Positions 32,388 through 41,031 of a stretch of 64,000 nucleotides of DNA are shown here, piece after piece; within the stretch, counting starts at the first letter, position 1, and each line of letters begins with the position of its first letter. A program made the translations under genes and the position numbers. This DNA is from Armatimonadota bacterium (GTDB lineage: Bacteria > Armatimonadota > Fimbriimonadia > Fimbriimonadales > Fimbriimonadaceae): NCBI GenBank assembly GCA_025360125.1, contig JANYCU010000052.1:18845-82844 (forward strand), in the 5' to 3' direction. The notes under the pieces were generated by a model, which was not told the origin of the DNA, made no database searches, and saw nothing but the letters and a program-made list of their open reading frames with translations.

Positions 32388-33401
32388 ATGCAAGTGGTAC
32401 CAAGGATGCTAGGCGAAGGGAAGTTTATTCGCCCTTCCGTGCCAGCATTGGTTTTGGCTCCAATGGATGGCATTACGGATGCACCGATGCGTGACTTTCA
32501 AGGTTCGACGGGAACGTTTTCGTACGCGGTCTCGGAGTTCCTGCGGGTGAGTATGGATCCACTGCCGATGAAGGTTTTTCGGCGCGAAGTTCCGGAAGTC
32601 AACAGTCACAGCCGGACTAAGAGCGGATTGCCCGTTCAAGTGCAGATTTTAGGCGGCGATCCCGGTCGGATGGCCCAATCTGCGTTTACCGCGTGCCGAG
32701 CCGGAGCTACGGCCATCGATATTAACTTTGGATGCCCCGCCCCGACGGTGAATCGTCATGATGGAGGAGCATCGCTTTTGCGAGAACCGTGTCGGATTCG
32801 CGAAATAGTTCGGGCGGTGCGCGATGCGGTGCCAGCAGACGTTCCGGTTTCGGCGAAACTTCGATTGGGCTGGGATAGCATTGACGCCATTTATGAAAAC
32901 GCTACGATGGCGGCTGAGGGAGGGGCGGACTGGTTGACCATCCACGCTCGAACACGCGTTCAAGGCTATACGCCACCAGTTTATTGGAAACCGATTGGGG
33001 TTGTACGCGAAGCACTCAATATTCCCGTTGTCGCCAATGGCGATATTTGGTCGGTCGATGACTTTCGTCAATGCCAGGATGAAACGGGTTGTATTCACTT
33101 TATGATTGGGCGGAGCGCGCTGGCGGATCCGTCGATTCCATACTTGGTTTCACGCGAGTTAGGAATTTCTGACCAAGAACCCCCAATGACGAACTGGGTT
33201 GAGCTCTTTCGTCAGTTCCTCGCCTTTGTCGATCCCGATGAATATGGGGTTCCTCAGCGGATTGTGATGCGCCTGAAGCAATGGCTGAAGATCGCGAGTA
33301 ATTTTGGCGAATTTCGTCAATTTGACGATGTGAAACACGCGTCGACGATTGAGGAGTTTTTTATTGCACTTGAGGCCGCGACGGCAGTTAGCAACCACTA
33401 G
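32388..33401 (+). CDS. tRNA-dihydrouridine synthase (DusC-like)
   Basis: 337 residues from the ATG at 32388, which has GGTGG nine bases before it; a GTG 12 bases earlier is also open. TIM-barrel flavoenzyme: LAPMDGITDAPMRD, VQILGGDPGRMAQSA, the catalytic Cys in INFGCPAPTVNRHDGGASLL, SAKLRLGWD, LTIHARTRVQGYT and VVANGDIW. It reduces uridine in tRNA using FMN. The NRHDGGA variant and short C-terminal domain look most like DusC. Its stop abuts the convergent zinc-ribbon gene. Confidence 0.92.
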   Translation: MQVVPRMLGEGKFIRPSVPALVLAPMDGITDAPMRDFQGSTGTFSYAVSEFLRVSMDPLPMKVFRREVPEVNSHSRTKSGLPVQVQILGGDPGRMAQSAFTACRAGATAIDINFGCPAPTVNRHDGGASLLREPCRIREIVRAVRDAVPADVPVSAKLRLGWDSIDAIYENATMAAEGGADWLTIHARTRVQGYTPPVYWKPIGVVREALNIPVVANGDIWSVDDFRQCQDETGCIHFMIGRSALADPSIPYLVSRELGISDQEPPMTNWVELFRQFLAFVDPDEYGVPQRIVMRLKQWLKIASNFGEFRQFDDVKHASTIEEFFIALEAATAVSNH

Positions 33402-33731
33402 TTAGTGACCGCATTGGGGACAAACCCCGAAGTGGGCACCATAGACATGGTGGCAATTGAGGCAGTATTTGTCTCCGTCCGGGTCAACGTCGGGGACATC
33501 GGACTCTTCGTAGGTGCCTTCTCTGATGAGGGAGTTGAGATTTGTTAGACTGTAGGGATCTCGGTTATCGTCCCGCCATTTTCGAAATCGAAGGGCAATT
33601 GCAAGGATGAAGCAGAACCCGGAAGCAATAATACTGGGCCGTGAAACGGTTGGAATCGGCCAAAAGGAAATTCCAACTAGTATGAAGATCGCGCAGAGCG
33701 CGACCAAACGGAACCAAGGTTGTCGCGTCAA
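33402..33731 (-). CDS. Small membrane protein with C-terminal zinc ribbon
   Basis: 109 residues, TTG start. Two membrane helices (about 8-26 and 32-48), an acidic linker, and a C-terminal CLNCHHVYGAHFGVCPQCGH, a CxxC...CxxC zinc ribbon facing the cytoplasm or periplasm. Lies 22 bases after the first subtilisin gene on the same strand, so the two are probably cotranscribed. No known function; in this context it could be a membrane partner or target of the protease. Confidence 0.65.
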   Translation of the reverse strand: MTRQPWFRLVALCAIFILVGISFWPIPTVSRPSIIASGFCFILAIALRFRKWRDDNRDPYSLTNLNSLIREGTYEESDVPDVDPDGDKYCLNCHHVYGAHFGVCPQCGH

Positions 33732-33753
33732 GCTAAGAATAGCTTAACCCAAA

Positions 33754-34935
33754 TTAGTCGCCCCGTAGGAAAAAGGACAGGTTCGTAAAGTCAAGAAGTT
33801 TGCCGAGCTTTCCATGGAAGAGTGGGTTCAGTAGGTCAATGTTCTTCCCGGAAACGGTCAGGGCGAAGCGAAGGAATTCGGGACTCCGACTCGAATGACT
33901 TCCTAGGGCGACGGCCAGGCTGCCCGTTACAAGGGGAGCGGCCAGCGAAGTTCCTGACCAATTTGCTTGTTCGCCATTGAACCAGGGACCAACCAGGCCA
34001 TTGGCTGGCGCGGCGACCCGAGCAATTGTGTCCCAGTTACTGAAGTCTGCTTTATTATTGTTTGAATCTAACCCGGTGACACAAACAACCTTGCCGTAAG
34101 CGGCAGGATAGAGGGAGCCGAATGTTCTGTTGTTTCCGATCGGAGCAACGATCAGCGATCCATTCTGTTCGACCCAATCGAGAAACCCGGCGAAGCCAGG
34201 AAGGATTGTTTGGGACCCTAGGCTTACATTGATGATTTTGGCTCCGTTTTCGACGCAGAACTCTACGCCTTGGATCACCGACCATGGTGTAGCTACTCCG
34301 TCGCTGTCGGCCGATTTTGCGACAATGAGTGGGATATTGGGGCCAATTTGGGCAATGAGGCCAGCAATGATTGTTCCGTGCCCTGCACCTTCATCGAGTA
34401 CGCCGTTTTGGTTTGTATCGAGCCCAGTTGGTAGGTCATCGATGGTTGGAGAACCGGGAACAAAACTTGCGCTGGCCACAATTTTGGCTCGGAGGTCCGG
34501 TTGGAGTGGTGAAACGCCAGTGTCTACAATGCCGACTTTGACCGAAGTGGGTCGATGGTCTTGGACGGTTAAGTTGATTTGTCGAAAGATGGCCGGATTT
34601 GCCGGAGAAACTACTGAACGATCGATGATTGCGGCGACTGAACTTCCGTGGCCGCTATTCCGGCCTTTAATGTCTCCATCAACAACTACCCATCGAACCC
34701 GATAATCGATTTGAAAATCTTGGATTGTTTGGTCGACATTTGCGTCATCGACAACGAAGCGGGCGAAAGGAGATTTTCCTGCTTTGTCGAAGCTTGTAAT
34801 CGACGGATAGTCGGCCAAGACCGATTGAAGGTCGCTTGAATTGGATAGTCGAACGATGAGGCCGCTTGCGAAAAGTTGACAGGAAAGGCAAGCGATTGAA
34901 CCGAAAACGGTAAAGAGGCGATAATGAAACTTCAT
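33754..34935 (-). CDS. Secreted subtilisin-like serine protease (S8), copy 1
   Basis: 393 residues. Signal peptide (about 1-23), propeptide-like region (25-90), then the S8 core with an intact triad: Asp138 in GIVDTGV, His186 in GAGHGT, Ser330 in SGTSLAAP, and the oxyanion Asn268 in PIGNN. A segment SGHGSSVAAIIDRS (about 94-107), just before the core, mimics the His motif and is conserved in copy 2. Paralogue of the protease at 35149-36333. Separated from it by 213 bases that include a terminator, so it may have its own promoter. Confidence 0.93.
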   Translation of the reverse strand: MKFHYRLFTVFGSIACLSCQLFASGLIVRLSNSSDLQSVLADYPSITSFDKAGKSPFARFVVDDANVDQTIQDFQIDYRVRWVVVDGDIKGRNSGHGSSVAAIIDRSVVSPANPAIFRQINLTVQDHRPTSVKVGIVDTGVSPLQPDLRAKIVASASFVPGSPTIDDLPTGLDTNQNGVLDEGAGHGTIIAGLIAQIGPNIPLIVAKSADSDGVATPWSVIQGVEFCVENGAKIINVSLGSQTILPGFAGFLDWVEQNGSLIVAPIGNNRTFGSLYPAAYGKVVCVTGLDSNNNKADFSNWDTIARVAAPANGLVGPWFNGEQANWSGTSLAAPLVTGSLAVALGSHSSRSPEFLRFALTVSGKNIDLLNPLFHGKLGKLLDFTNLSFFLRGD

Positions 34936-35093
34936 GGGGAGGTGCTATCGCACCCAATTGGTGGGGCTATATTCGGGTGAAAGGAAGGGCGCTGATACTT
35001 AGGTTTTTCCCTGCTTTTTAAGGCTCTAATCCTGTCAGAAAAGCCAAGATTTACTCGTCAAGCTTTTTTCTCGATTTGGGGCAATGCAGGCAT

Positions 35094-35122
35094 AAAAAAG
35101 GGACCCTTACTTAAGGGGTCCC
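35094..35122 (-). terminator. Rho-independent terminator after subtilisin copy 2
   Basis: On the minus strand, GGGACCCCT and AGGGTCCC pair around a short loop and are followed by six T (35099-35094). It lies 26 bases after the stop of the second protease, and would end the sigma-CHAT-protease transcript or let only part of it reach copy 1. Confidence 0.85.
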
Positions 35123-35148
35123 GATGAGTACAGGTTGGGTGAAAGGGT

Positions 35149-36333
35149 TTATCGTTTGAGGATGCCAACCAAGGCGTTGAAGTCGAGAAGTTTGCCCAGC
35201 CGACCTCGGTAAAGGGGGTTGAGGTTGTCAATATTCCTTCCGGAATTGGTGAACGCAGACCGGATTGCGCTCGGAGACTTTGCTGGATTTACGGCTAAGG
35301 CTATGGCTAAGCAACCCGTTGCCAGGGGCGCGGAGAATGAAGTACCCGACCAGATGGCGGTTCCGCCGTCCCACCAAGCACTTAGGATTCCGGTGGCTGG
35401 TGCTGCCACCCGCGCTGAACTGTCCCAATTGCTGAATGGTGCGCGAGTATTGTCGGGCAATAGTCCGGCAACATTGATGACAGACGAGTAACCAGCGGGG
35501 AACAAGGTCATGTTGAGATTGTTGTTTCCGATTGGAGAAATGATCGTAACGTTTGCTTTGCCTACCCAGTCCATGAACGATGAAAAGCCTGCAAGTCGGT
35601 CTGGTGAGCCGAGGCTAATATTGATGATTTTTGAGCCATTTTCAACGCAGAAAACAACGCCCTTCATGACGAGCCACGAAGAAGACATTCCGTCGCTGTC
35701 GGCGGATTTTGCGATGACCAGTGGAGTGTTGGGGGATAGTTGCAGAATGATTCCGGCGACCATTGTTCCATGGCCAGCACCTTCATCTAAAATGCCGTTG
35801 TTGTTGCTATCGAGCAAGGTTGGCATGTCATCAATCGTTGGCGAATTGGGGACAAAGCTCTCTTTGGCAACAATGTTTGCAGTAATTGACGACTGGAGAT
35901 GGGATACACCTGTATCGACGATCCCCACTCGAAGTGGCGTATATTGTCGACCAATTGGAGAGAAATCAATTTGCTTCCAGATGTCTTTGTTTTGACCAAA
36001 AACAGCAGTTCGGTCATAGATGGCGGCAACTGAGCTTCCATGACCGCTTTGGTTTTCTGGTGCATCGTATGAGTCTTCGTCTTCAACCCAAACAATCCGA
36101 GGATCACTCGAAAGGGCGACTTCTAACACGTCGACATCCCCAGGCGAGACTTCGAACCGGACGAATGGAGATTGTCCGGCGATGTCGACGCCAAGAATGA
36201 CGGTGTAATCGGTAACGATAGAAGAAATGACACTCGGATCAGTTACTTGGCATATGACTCCATTGGCCAAAGACTGTCCGACGGCAAAGATTGCCAAAAC
36301 AAATGAGAGCAACAAACGCTTAATTAACTTCAT
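35149..36333 (-). CDS. Secreted subtilisin-like serine protease (S8), copy 2
   Basis: 394 residues from the ATG at 36333, which overlaps the CHAT gene stop as ATGA. Signal peptide MKLIKRLLLSFVLAIFAVG, propeptide region to about 95, then the triad Asp140 (GIVDTGV), His188 (GAGHGTMVAG), Ser332 (SGTSFSAP) and oxyanion Asn270. Carries the same QSGHGSSVAAIYDRT element (about 95-109) at the propeptide/core junction as copy 1. Translational coupling to a caspase-like CHAT protein ties this exported protease to the sigma-controlled operon. Confidence 0.94.
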   Translation of the reverse strand: MKLIKRLLLSFVLAIFAVGQSLANGVICQVTDPSVISSIVTDYTVILGVDIAGQSPFVRFEVSPGDVDVLEVALSSDPRIVWVEDEDSYDAPENQSGHGSSVAAIYDRTAVFGQNKDIWKQIDFSPIGRQYTPLRVGIVDTGVSHLQSSITANIVAKESFVPNSPTIDDMPTLLDSNNNGILDEGAGHGTMVAGIILQLSPNTPLVIAKSADSDGMSSSWLVMKGVVFCVENGSKIINISLGSPDRLAGFSSFMDWVGKANVTIISPIGNNNLNMTLFPAGYSSVINVAGLLPDNTRAPFSNWDSSARVAAPATGILSAWWDGGTAIWSGTSFSAPLATGCLAIALAVNPAKSPSAIRSAFTNSGRNIDNLNPLYRGRLGKLLDFNALVGILKR

Positions 36334-38990
36334 GATGTGTATCCACCAAACATAACTAGGGAGGCCCAATATGCGGGGTGAGAAAACTTTTCTTTCAGGT
36401 CTGACCGAGCGTCAGACAACGAGTCGCTAACTGAGCGACCAACTTTTAGTTTACGATAGAAAGTGCTAAATCCGAATTCTGCGGCAATGTCGCTGAGCGG
36501 CCAAAGTGAGCCGATGACCACTTCGCTTCGGCGAGCCAGAAAAGCCCGCGCCAGTCCTTGCGGTTCCCATCCGGTGGGTTGCCCCATCGATGCGGAGTCG
36601 CAGGATGCGAGCGTGGCAATTCGAGTTCGAAATGCCGAGCGCGCGATATCACACGCTAACAAGTGCCCATCTGCTAATTGAATGCTCGAGAACATCGGGT
36701 TTTCGTGATCGTATCGTCCATGCGCAGCAACGTGAATGAGATCGAATGACTCTTGGTCGGCTGATTTCAGGATTTCGTCTACGGTCGAATAAATCTTTGC
36801 TTGGGGGAACATATTTCGGATTTGTGCTACTTCACGATCAATATGAGGCAACTCCTTGCGGGAAAAATACCATATGCCAATTTTGGGGTCATTTCCTAGA
36901 AAAGTTCTACTGGGACAAATGCTTGCCCGGGGTCGAAGATGGAGGACGGCCTCTTTGTTTGTGAGTAAGGCCCACGGGATTTGGTAGGCGACATCTTCGA
37001 CCGAGACATGAAGGTTATTGCCGACGGACTCTAACGATTCAACTCCAAGATCGGCTCGAAGTCGTTTGATTTCACGGTCCAGGCGAATATCGTCGGACAA
37101 GAATCCCGATAAGGGAGCCATTAGTTCAAAGTGAATCCATCTCAGTCGTGTGATCAGTTCCTCTCGAGTGATCGAGAAGTTTTGCGTTTTCTTTTCTGAA
37201 AGCCAGGCGGAACCATTTTGCAAGAATATGAAAGTGTTGACTGGCGTTTGGTTCTCTGAAAGGTTTTTTTGATTGAGTCCGTCAATTCTGCTCAATCCAA
37301 TTTGCTCGAGGTACTCACGCACGAGTGCAGGTTTGCTCCAAAGTCCATTCGCGATCAGGCGAAGTGGTCCCCCAGGTAGCTGGTCTCCACCATCGGCGGT
37401 TACTTCCTGCCGGATTCGATTGAGAATCGACTGGGCGGAATCGGACATTGATTCCCCTCCCGCCAGTAAGAATTCATCGAGAAGGGTGATTGACCGAAGA
37501 TCAGAAATGACTTGCAGCGCTTCTTTGGTTGCGGCAGATGACTTTTTCTCAATAAGGATAGTGAGGTAGGTTCGGATACTTATGAGGCAAGGCTCGATGA
37601 GGCTGGTTCGGGCAGTGATGGACGACAGTCGGGCTCGGTGGTTAAGGATTGTTTCGAGCATTTTTCGATACTCGCGGATAGCCCCGGAATTAGTTATGGA
37701 AGACTTGGCTCGGATCGAGTGAATTCGCCATGCGTCGCCAATGAAGCCAAATTTGCGAATGATCTTGCTAGCTTCTGAGAGTAAGTCTTCGTTCTTGCTT
37801 TGGATTTCAGCGAGATCGAGTAACGCTCCGACTAGGAAATGGAACATTCGCCTCGACCGCAGGTCGGTTATCGATTTTTCGAGAATTTTCTTTGCGGGTC
37901 CGATTCGTCCTAGGGAGATTTCGGCCCTTGCGAGTCCGATTTGGCTCAAGTTGTTGGCGGGGAAGTTGCCGATCTTTTGGTGTATTTTACTGGCGCGGTG
38001 ATAGAATTCCTTTGCTTCCTTTCCTCGACCTTGGTGAAGGCGAACATCTCCGAGGCCCACGAGGATGTAGCCGTGGTTGAGTTGAGACTGTCGGATGCCT
38101 GGTGAATTGAGTGCGGACTCAAAGGCATCTCCGGCCGCATCGTACACCTGAAGATCAAGCCAAGCATCACCCAAGAATTGACCAAGGCGAGTGAATTCGA
38201 GGGAATTGGGTTCAGAATTGGCCCTTAATTCTGAGAAAATGCGGACGGCTTCGTCCGCTCGCCCCATCATTGCATGGCAGTGCCCGATGTTAATCCGTGC
38301 ATGGTTTGCGTAGGCGTTTGCGCCGATCTCAAACATTTCGTCGGACGCTTGTTGGGCTAAAGCTAGCGAGCGGCTCGGGAGGTCAACGTAGAGAGCAGAC
38401 GTTGAAATGCCTAGGCGTGCCGACGCGGCCTCTAGACTAAATGGAGTATCTCGAAGCAGTTCGTAGGCTTTTGCTAGGCATCTTTGAGCATCTTTGTGGC
38501 GGTCGGCCCAATTGTAAGCATTGCCTGTGTTGAGCCAGGCGCGCCCAGCTAATGCGAGCTCGCCAATGGACTCTAAATTTGTGGCGATGGTGCGACCCAG
38601 GCGGACGGCGGCATCGGTTTTGCCCACTCGGGCAAGGCTGTCAACGGCACCCGTTTGGAAGCTGAATTGGTGAACGGCAGTCGTCGCGAAGGATCCGGCG
38701 CGGATAAAGGATTTTGCACTGGCTTCCCAATTTCCGTTGATGCGTTCGAGTGCCCCTTTTGTTCGCCAGGCGTATGAGCGGTCGTCACCGAGTTGGTCGA
38801 CAATTGACCAACCTTCGGCGAGTTTTCTCGCTTCGGCGGGGTTTTCTCCAAGAAGCGTTGCGACGCGAAAAAAGAACCTTTCGGCAAACCCAGTGGCGGG
38901 CTGATTCTTACGAAGAAGGGCTCGTCTTTCCGATGCGTCGGCTTGCTCAAAGGCTACGAGGAGGCTAGACGTTTCCATCTCCGGTCTCAT
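36330..38990 (-). CDS. TPR-repeat protein with CHAT caspase-like protease domain
   Basis: About 886 residues, no signal peptide, cytoplasmic. Residues about 20-480 are tetratricopeptide-type helical repeats (GRAWLNTGNAYNWADRHKDA, VGLGDVRLHQGRGKEAKEFY, IGLARAEISLGRIGPAKKIL). The C-terminal CHAT domain (about 690-886) has His757 in IHVAAHGRYDHENP and Cys797 in IATLASCDSASMG, then GLARAFLARRSEVVIGSLWPL and HPAYWASLVMFGG, so the catalytic dyad is intact. CHAT proteases are activated through their TPR part and cleave specific partners. Starts inside the end of the preceding gene and ends in ATGA coupling with the subtilisin gene. Confidence 0.93.
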   Translation of the reverse strand: MRPEMETSSLLVAFEQADASERRALLRKNQPATGFAERFFFRVATLLGENPAEARKLAEGWSIVDQLGDDRSYAWRTKGALERINGNWEASAKSFIRAGSFATTAVHQFSFQTGAVDSLARVGKTDAAVRLGRTIATNLESIGELALAGRAWLNTGNAYNWADRHKDAQRCLAKAYELLRDTPFSLEAASARLGISTSALYVDLPSRSLALAQQASDEMFEIGANAYANHARINIGHCHAMMGRADEAVRIFSELRANSEPNSLEFTRLGQFLGDAWLDLQVYDAAGDAFESALNSPGIRQSQLNHGYILVGLGDVRLHQGRGKEAKEFYHRASKIHQKIGNFPANNLSQIGLARAEISLGRIGPAKKILEKSITDLRSRRMFHFLVGALLDLAEIQSKNEDLLSEASKIIRKFGFIGDAWRIHSIRAKSSITNSGAIREYRKMLETILNHRARLSSITARTSLIEPCLISIRTYLTILIEKKSSAATKEALQVISDLRSITLLDEFLLAGGESMSDSAQSILNRIRQEVTADGGDQLPGGPLRLIANGLWSKPALVREYLEQIGLSRIDGLNQKNLSENQTPVNTFIFLQNGSAWLSEKKTQNFSITREELITRLRWIHFELMAPLSGFLSDDIRLDREIKRLRADLGVESLESVGNNLHVSVEDVAYQIPWALLTNKEAVLHLRPRASICPSRTFLGNDPKIGIWYFSRKELPHIDREVAQIRNMFPQAKIYSTVDEILKSADQESFDLIHVAAHGRYDHENPMFSSIQLADGHLLACDIARSAFRTRIATLASCDSASMGQPTGWEPQGLARAFLARRSEVVIGSLWPLSDIAAEFGFSTFYRKLKVGRSVSDSLSDARSDLKEKFSHPAYWASLVMFGGYTS

Positions 38991-39495
38991 CAACGATCAT
39001 TGGTAAGAGAATCGTGGTTGACTCATTTTGCAGCGAAAGCGGTTCAACGCTGCTGGTTTGGACATCGAGTTCAAATTCGCCATCATCGTTACATTCGACT
39101 TGCGACGTACCCGACCATAGACTCCATCCTGGGGCTGAGGTTCGTCCCCATAGCCGCCAACCATTGGGAATCTCTTCGATTTGGATGCGAACATTTACTT
39201 CTTCGGATTCGAATTGAATTTGGGAAACCGCTCCTCGGGCAAAACCGAGAATGGGTCGTGGGTGAACCAAACGTCCAATTGAGAACTTTCGGGAAGATTG
39301 GGGCATGATTAACTTAACTTGAGAGACCAGATTGGCGGGCGCTGCTTGCCACGATTGTGACAAGGATGTGTGCATTCGCTGATATTGGTTCAAGACCATT
39401 AGTTCTTCGGCGGACATCGAATCGCGAGAAGCGTCGTTGCCTCGGGCAGAGTCCCATAGCTCTGCAAGTCGTAATTCGGTTAAGTTCAATCTCAT
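38965..39495 (-). CDS. Possible regulator (anti-sigma-like position) with beta-rich C-terminal domain
   Basis: From the ATG at 39495 the protein has 176 residues. The N-terminal half is helical (RLNLTELRLAELWDSARGND, EELMVLNQYQRMHTSL) and the C-terminal half is beta-rich (VNVRIQIEEIPNGWRLWGRT, DGEFELDVQTSSVEPLSL), like a small sandwich. No membrane helix and no zinc motif. It sits between an ECF sigma gene (22 bases away) and the CHAT gene, which it overlaps. By position it could be an anti-sigma factor, possibly the CHAT substrate whose cleavage frees sigma. No family is recognised. Confidence 0.6.
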   Translation of the reverse strand: MRLNLTELRLAELWDSARGNDASRDSMSAEELMVLNQYQRMHTSLSQSWQAAPANLVSQVKLIMPQSSRKFSIGRLVHPRPILGFARGAVSQIQFESEEVNVRIQIEEIPNGWRLWGRTSAPGWSLWSGTSQVECNDDGEFELDVQTSSVEPLSLQNESTTILLPMIVDETGDGNV

Positions 39496-39517
39496 GTTCA
39501 AATACTCAAGAGGATGG

Positions 39518-40183
39518 TTAATCGTGATTTAATTCACTTTCGAAGAAATTTACAGAAATAAGTGCTTGTCGAAGTCGTTCAATGCATCGTGCCCGGGTTG
39601 GTCCAATCGACCCGGTAGGAATTTGGAGCTGATTTTTGACGTCTTCGTAGCTACTTTCTTCATTGGAGTAGAGCATCGAAAGCAGTTGGGGGCATTTGCC
39701 AGGGAGTTGGCTCATGACGTTTCGGACCGTGTTGGATTGAGAGGTGGCGATCGCTATTTCTTCTACTGAGGTCTCTTCGGCGGCAAGCATTTCATCAAGG
39801 TTTTCGATGGCATCCATTGAGATGGTTGACTTATCTCGGTTGAGGCGGTGGACGCGGATGGCTTCTCGGGCGGCGGTGGTTGCCAACCATTTTGGTAGGG
39901 CGAGAGCCGAGTCAATTCGATCTAGGTTTTTGTAAAGGATGACGAACACCTTTTGAAAGGTGTCTTCCGCATCTTCGTTTCGGAGGCCGACCCGGTAAAT
40001 GGAAGACCAAACGAGAGCCTGAAATCTATCAACAAGGATGCCCCAAGAGTTTGAGTCTCCAGCTTTACATTTGCGAACCAGGATCTCTAAATCCGATATG
40101 AATGGTTCGTTCGCCATGCGCTGTGCGAGTATATCATAGGCATTTTCAGCTTCCTGAGGAGTCGGCGGTCGGTCTATCTTCAC
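39518..40183 (-). CDS. ECF-type RNA polymerase sigma factor
   Basis: 221 residues from GTG. Region 2 is at about 45-115 (LVDRFQALVWSSIYRVGLRN, EDAEDTFQKVFVILYKNL, WLATTAAREAIRVHR) and region 4 at about 160-212 (LPGKCPQLLSMLY, IPTGSIGPTRARCIERLRQA). The GSIGPTRARCxxRLR recognition helix is that of ECF factors often found beside CHAT-protein genes in Actinobacteria (from memory). A roughly 35-residue N-terminal extension precedes region 2. First gene of the CHAT/subtilisin operon, and probably autoregulated. Confidence 0.92.
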   Translation of the reverse strand: MKIDRPPTPQEAENAYDILAQRMANEPFISDLEILVRKCKAGDSNSWGILVDRFQALVWSSIYRVGLRNEDAEDTFQKVFVILYKNLDRIDSALALPKWLATTAAREAIRVHRLNRDKSTISMDAIENLDEMLAAEETSVEEIAIATSQSNTVRNVMSQLPGKCPQLLSMLYSNEESSYEDVKNQLQIPTGSIGPTRARCIERLRQALISVNFFESELNHD

Positions 40184-40330
40184 GATTTTCGCTTCTACGG
40201 GGCTTATTCCAGGGTCTCTTTGTCGGATTACCTGGTCTATCTTGCAAAAAACGATTGTCCTGTATTTTTCCCTCGTAATGGCCCCTCATGGGGAGTAATG
40301 GGTTCAAACATTGGCCGATGAGTTAAAAGA
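40184..40330. promoter_or_regulatory. Divergent control region between the sigma operon and the Gly-rich secreted protein gene
   Basis: Contains a palindrome CCCC-TCAT-GGGG (40282-40293) framed by two direct copies of GTAATGG (40275-40281 and 40295-40301) whose starts are exactly 20 bases apart, two helical turns. This fits an operator shared by the two divergent genes. No clear -35/-10 boxes of the housekeeping type were seen on either strand. Confidence 0.45.
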
Positions 40331-40825
40331 ATGAGACCAAATCGAAATCTATTAATTTTGTTGTTTGCTGTGATGATGCTTGCGATGTCGACTTGCGCTG
40401 TGCTCGCCCAAAGCGGTGGTGGCGGCGGGGGAGGAGGTTCCGGCGGTGGTGGTGGTGGAAACTCTCGTCACGGCGGTAGCTTTAACCTTACTTTTGACCA
40501 TAATGGCACCGTTGGTGGCAGTCGATGCAGTTGCGTCGGTGGTTACAACATAACCACTTACGTTACGACATTGAGTATCGACTACAAGATGAAGAATTCC
40601 GACCTTCCAGACGGAACACTTGTTTTTGCAACCGTTTATTCTCGGGACTATTTCACGGGCTTGCCTTGGGCTCCTATGGCTGGCGGAGCATGCTCAATGG
40701 TGGCTGGAGCAATTTCGTTCCACAATCCAAACGTGGTTACAACTGGCGTTTTTGGATTGCCCGTTGTAACTTCGGTCGTCCTCACACTAGCCGATGGCAC
40801 CGTGGTTTTTAGCGGGCATCCGTAA
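40331..40825 (+). CDS. Secreted Gly-rich protein, divergent to the sigma operon
   Basis: 164 residues. A strong signal peptide (MRPNRNLLILLFAVMMLAMS, cleavage near VLA-Q at 26), a run of Gly and Ser (28-48), then a 115-residue beta-rich domain with three Cys (SRCSCVGGYN, GGACSMVAG) and hydrophobic strands (TYVTTLSIDYKM, VVTSVVLTLADGTVVF). No family recognised. The ATG follows AAAAGA. Position opposite the sigma/CHAT/subtilisin operon suggests it may be regulated with it, as a target or partner of the exported proteases (inference). Confidence 0.7.
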   Translation: MRPNRNLLILLFAVMMLAMSTCAVLAQSGGGGGGGGSGGGGGGNSRHGGSFNLTFDHNGTVGGSRCSCVGGYNITTYVTTLSIDYKMKNSDLPDGTLVFATVYSRDYFTGLPWAPMAGGACSMVAGAISFHNPNVVTTGVFGLPVVTSVVLTLADGTVVFSGHP

Positions 40826-41031
40826 GACTTAATCCCTCCAACCGATGCATTTGTCCTCCTGCAGCCCATGCAAGGGGACATTTTTTTGTAGTAGAACGAA
40901 AGTCTGTTGAGGAGACAATTTTCGGGTCTTTACCGAAGTTGCTTTTCCTAGTCAAAGCGAGTGAAAACTGGTTCAACACTTGGTCGAACCCTTGGCTTGC
41001 GAATGTGCGTTGATAGGTAGACTTTGCCTCA

